Of a stretch of DNA of 14,489 nt, positions 13,178 to 14,489 are shown piece after piece. Origin of the DNA: NORP309 sp964564165 (GTDB taxonomy: Bacteria > Pseudomonadota > Gammaproteobacteria > Xanthomonadales > Marinicellaceae); the NCBI GenBank assembly GCA_964564165.1, contig CAZLZZ010000076.1, positions 1-14,489 of the forward strand. Reading direction: 5' to 3'. Every line of letters starts with the position of its first letter. Position 1 is the stretch's first letter. The notes under the pieces were generated by a model. The model made no database searches. It was given only the letters and a program-made list of their open reading frames with translations, and was not told the origin of the DNA. Made by a program: the position numbers and the translations under genes.

Positions 13178-14359
13178 ATGAAAAAGTTAATCACTATTAT
13201 TATTGTCATTGGCTTGACCTTACTTGCCGCTTTTGTCACTCCTTGGTTGATGAAAGATCCTGGCATGGTAAGTGCGCAATTAATGGGTTATGAAATTCAA
13301 ATGACCTTTGTTGTGGCTTTGGGCTTGTTCATTGCCTTTATCGTGTTGTTTTGGTTGGTGGTGTATTTCTTGCGTTTGCCAAAAAACGTTATGAAGAATA
13401 TATCCATCAATCGTTCTCGAAAATCTTTTGCCAAGGGTTTGTTGGCATTGTCTGAGGGCAAGTGGAAAGTCGCAGAGAAACAGTTGTTGATTTCAACCAA
13501 AAACAGCCTGACACCAGAGTTGGGGTTTATGGCAGCAGCGCGCGCAGCAGTGGCACAAAACAAACTGGATGATGCCTTTAGTTATCTGGATGATGCTGAA
13601 AACAGTACCGACAACCCTCTGACCGTTGATTTAACCCGATGTGAATTGTGGGTAAAGATTGGCAGTTATGACACAGCCATCAAGTTACTGAATCGCATCT
13701 TAAAAAGTTATCCCAACAACCCCAGGGCTTTGTATTTAATGACTCAAGCCAGCCAACATTCAGGCCAGTGGCAACGCTTACGCGAAATATTGCCGAAAGT
13801 AGAAAAACTAGCGATTCTGCCACAAGAAAAAGTCAACTTGTTAACCCAACAATCAATACAACAACAATTGAAATCTGCCGAATCAGAAACGCAATTATTA
13901 GACACTTGGAACAGTTTAAACAAACAACAGAAGGGCGAATACAATTATATTTTAGCCTATTCACAAACTGGGCTGAAACTGGGCTTGTACGAACCAGTCG
14001 CAAAATTAACCGAAACCGCCCTAAATAAAGATTTTTCAGAACCCCTATTAGCTATTTGGAGTCAACTGAACATTGATGATAAACAAAAAACCAACACCGC
14101 AGAAAAATGGTTAAAAAAACACCCAGAAAATGCCCAACTATTAAGCATACTTGGACAAATGTGTTTAAAAAACAAGCTGTGGGGCAAAGCCCAGTCTTAT
14201 TTGCAAAAAAGTCTAGGAATCAACCCCAATGCAGCAACCTTCAAATTGATGGCACAATACTTTGACGCTGTTGGCGAACCAGATAATGCGCTAGAAGCCT
14301 ACAGACAAGCAGAAGGAACGAGCAGTCAGTTGGTCTTAATTGATAAAATAAAAAAATGA
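13178..14359 (+). CDS. hemY: HemY, TPR-containing inner-membrane protein
   Basis: A 393-residue protein of the proteobacterial HemY family (E. coli HemY about 398), not the unrelated Bacillus protoporphyrinogen oxidase of that name. Two N-terminal membrane segments (about 4-22, LITIIIVIGLTLLAAFVTPW, and about 43-65, FVVALGLFIAFIVLFWLVVYF) frame a short loop, then RSRKSFAKGLLALSEGKWKVAEKQL begins the conserved HemY domain. Helical TPR-like repeats fill the rest: LGFMAAARAAVAQNKLDDAFSYLDDAE, WVKIGSYDTAIKLLNRILKSYPNNPRAL, LLSILGQMCLKNKLWGKAQSYLQKSL near the end. It is linked to haem metabolism by gene neighbourhood, and its exact job is debated. It begins 3 bp after hemX and is probably translated with it. 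No terminator is visible downstream. Confidence 0.92.
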   Translation: MKKLITIIIVIGLTLLAAFVTPWLMKDPGMVSAQLMGYEIQMTFVVALGLFIAFIVLFWLVVYFLRLPKNVMKNISINRSRKSFAKGLLALSEGKWKVAEKQLLISTKNSLTPELGFMAAARAAVAQNKLDDAFSYLDDAENSTDNPLTVDLTRCELWVKIGSYDTAIKLLNRILKSYPNNPRALYLMTQASQHSGQWQRLREILPKVEKLAILPQEKVNLLTQQSIQQQLKSAESETQLLDTWNSLNKQQKGEYNYILAYSQTGLKLGLYEPVAKLTETALNKDFSEPLLAIWSQLNIDDKQKTNTAEKWLKKHPENAQLLSILGQMCLKNKLWGKAQSYLQKSLGINPNAATFKLMAQYFDAVGEPDNALEAYRQAEGTSSQLVLIDKIKK

Positions 14360-14376
14360 TTACAAATAAATAGTCT

Positions 14377-14457
14377 TCACTTGATGTCTTTAGTTGGTGC
14401 TTGACCGAGAAAATATTCGTAGCGAGGGAAAGTCTGGTTTGAAGCAAAATATTTCAT
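14377..14457 (-). CDS. very short minus-strand ORF, doubtful
   Basis: A 26-codon frame (MKYFASNQTFPRYEYFLGQA and six more residues) whose ATG overlaps the stop of a frame entering from the right edge (TAATG). The stop-start overlap and plausible residue mix suggest an operon end, but the length is too short for confidence. It could be a frameshifted C-terminus of the edge gene. Confidence 0.2.
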   Translation of the reverse strand: MKYFASNQTFPRYEYFLGQAPTKDIK

Positions 14458-14489
14458 TATTTATGCGTATCATCCTGATACTTACCGCT
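14457..14489 (-). CDS. possible 3' end of a gene entering from the right edge
   Basis: A minus-strand frame open at the window edge, reading SGKYQDDTHK then TAA. Only ten codons are visible, so this may be chance; the overlap of its stop with the next ATG is the only support. Confidence 0.18.
   Translation of the reverse strand, partial: SGKYQDDTHK

Noticed and set aside
13009..13266. Minus-strand 85-codon frame across the hemX-hemY junction
   Set aside because: Complement of real coding sequence; the hydrophobic run is simply the antisense of a membrane segment.
1..14489. CRISPR array, tRNA or rRNA genes, prophage or toxin-antitoxin pair
   Set aside because: No regularly spaced repeats, cloverleaf sequences, ribosomal motifs, phage structural genes or paired small toxin and antitoxin frames were seen.

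Overview
The window looks like chromosomal DNA from an AT-rich, probably aquatic gammaproteobacterium. The main support is the adjacent hemX-hemY pair, a gammaproteobacterial hallmark, with a three-domain DNA polymerase I, an LpxL/HtrB-type lipid A acyltransferase (so a Gram-negative outer membrane), a lipoprotein and a periplasmic cupredoxin. I cannot name a genus from sequence alone.

Region 1 (1-2210) is mobile DNA. An IS1182-type insertion sequence with an apparently intact DDE transposase (323-1795, minus) lies between two unusually long inverted arms of 114 bp each (53-166 and 1855-2130). The right arm is interrupted by a second element: a 156-bp MITE-like palindrome (1941-2096) with terminal repeats TGTAACTATTTAGCG and a flanking duplication ATGTCT. 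Removing it with one duplication restores a gapless match between the arms, so the order of events can be read: the arms existed first, then the MITE arrived.

Region 2 (2212-7146) is housekeeping and envelope. It holds a LysE-type exporter gene with a frameshift near codon 19, then convergent polA (minus). A secreted Sel1-repeat protein is divergent from polA, and a lipid A-type acyltransferase (minus) overlaps the Sel1 gene tail to tail by 7 bp.

Region 3 (7147-7982) is an 836-bp gene-free stretch that is far from empty. It carries two intrinsic terminators with nine-base U tracts, both pointing left with no gene feeding them; an alternating TGTAGGA/TCCTACA/TGTAGGA set; and a 174-nt near-complete hairpin (7803-7976) ending 6 nt before the dtd start codon. 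The hairpin's imperfect pairs are mostly G-U on the plus strand and almost never the A-C that plain decay would also give, suggesting it is kept as a plus-strand RNA. This is the strongest candidate here for something undescribed.

Region 4 (7983-9874) is dtd followed, with a 7-bp overlap, by a gamma-glutamyltransferase-like gene lacking a signal peptide. Region 5 (9882-11622) looks like a self-contained stress or redox module: an ECF-type -35 element (GGAACC), a DUF4142 lipoprotein, a type 1 copper cupredoxin starting inside the DUF4142 stop, an 11-bp hairpin, and an ECF sigma factor with no anti-sigma gene beside it. Region 6 (11606-14489) holds a possible small minus-strand ORF, hemX-hemY without hemC-hemD in front, and traces of minus-strand coding at the right edge.
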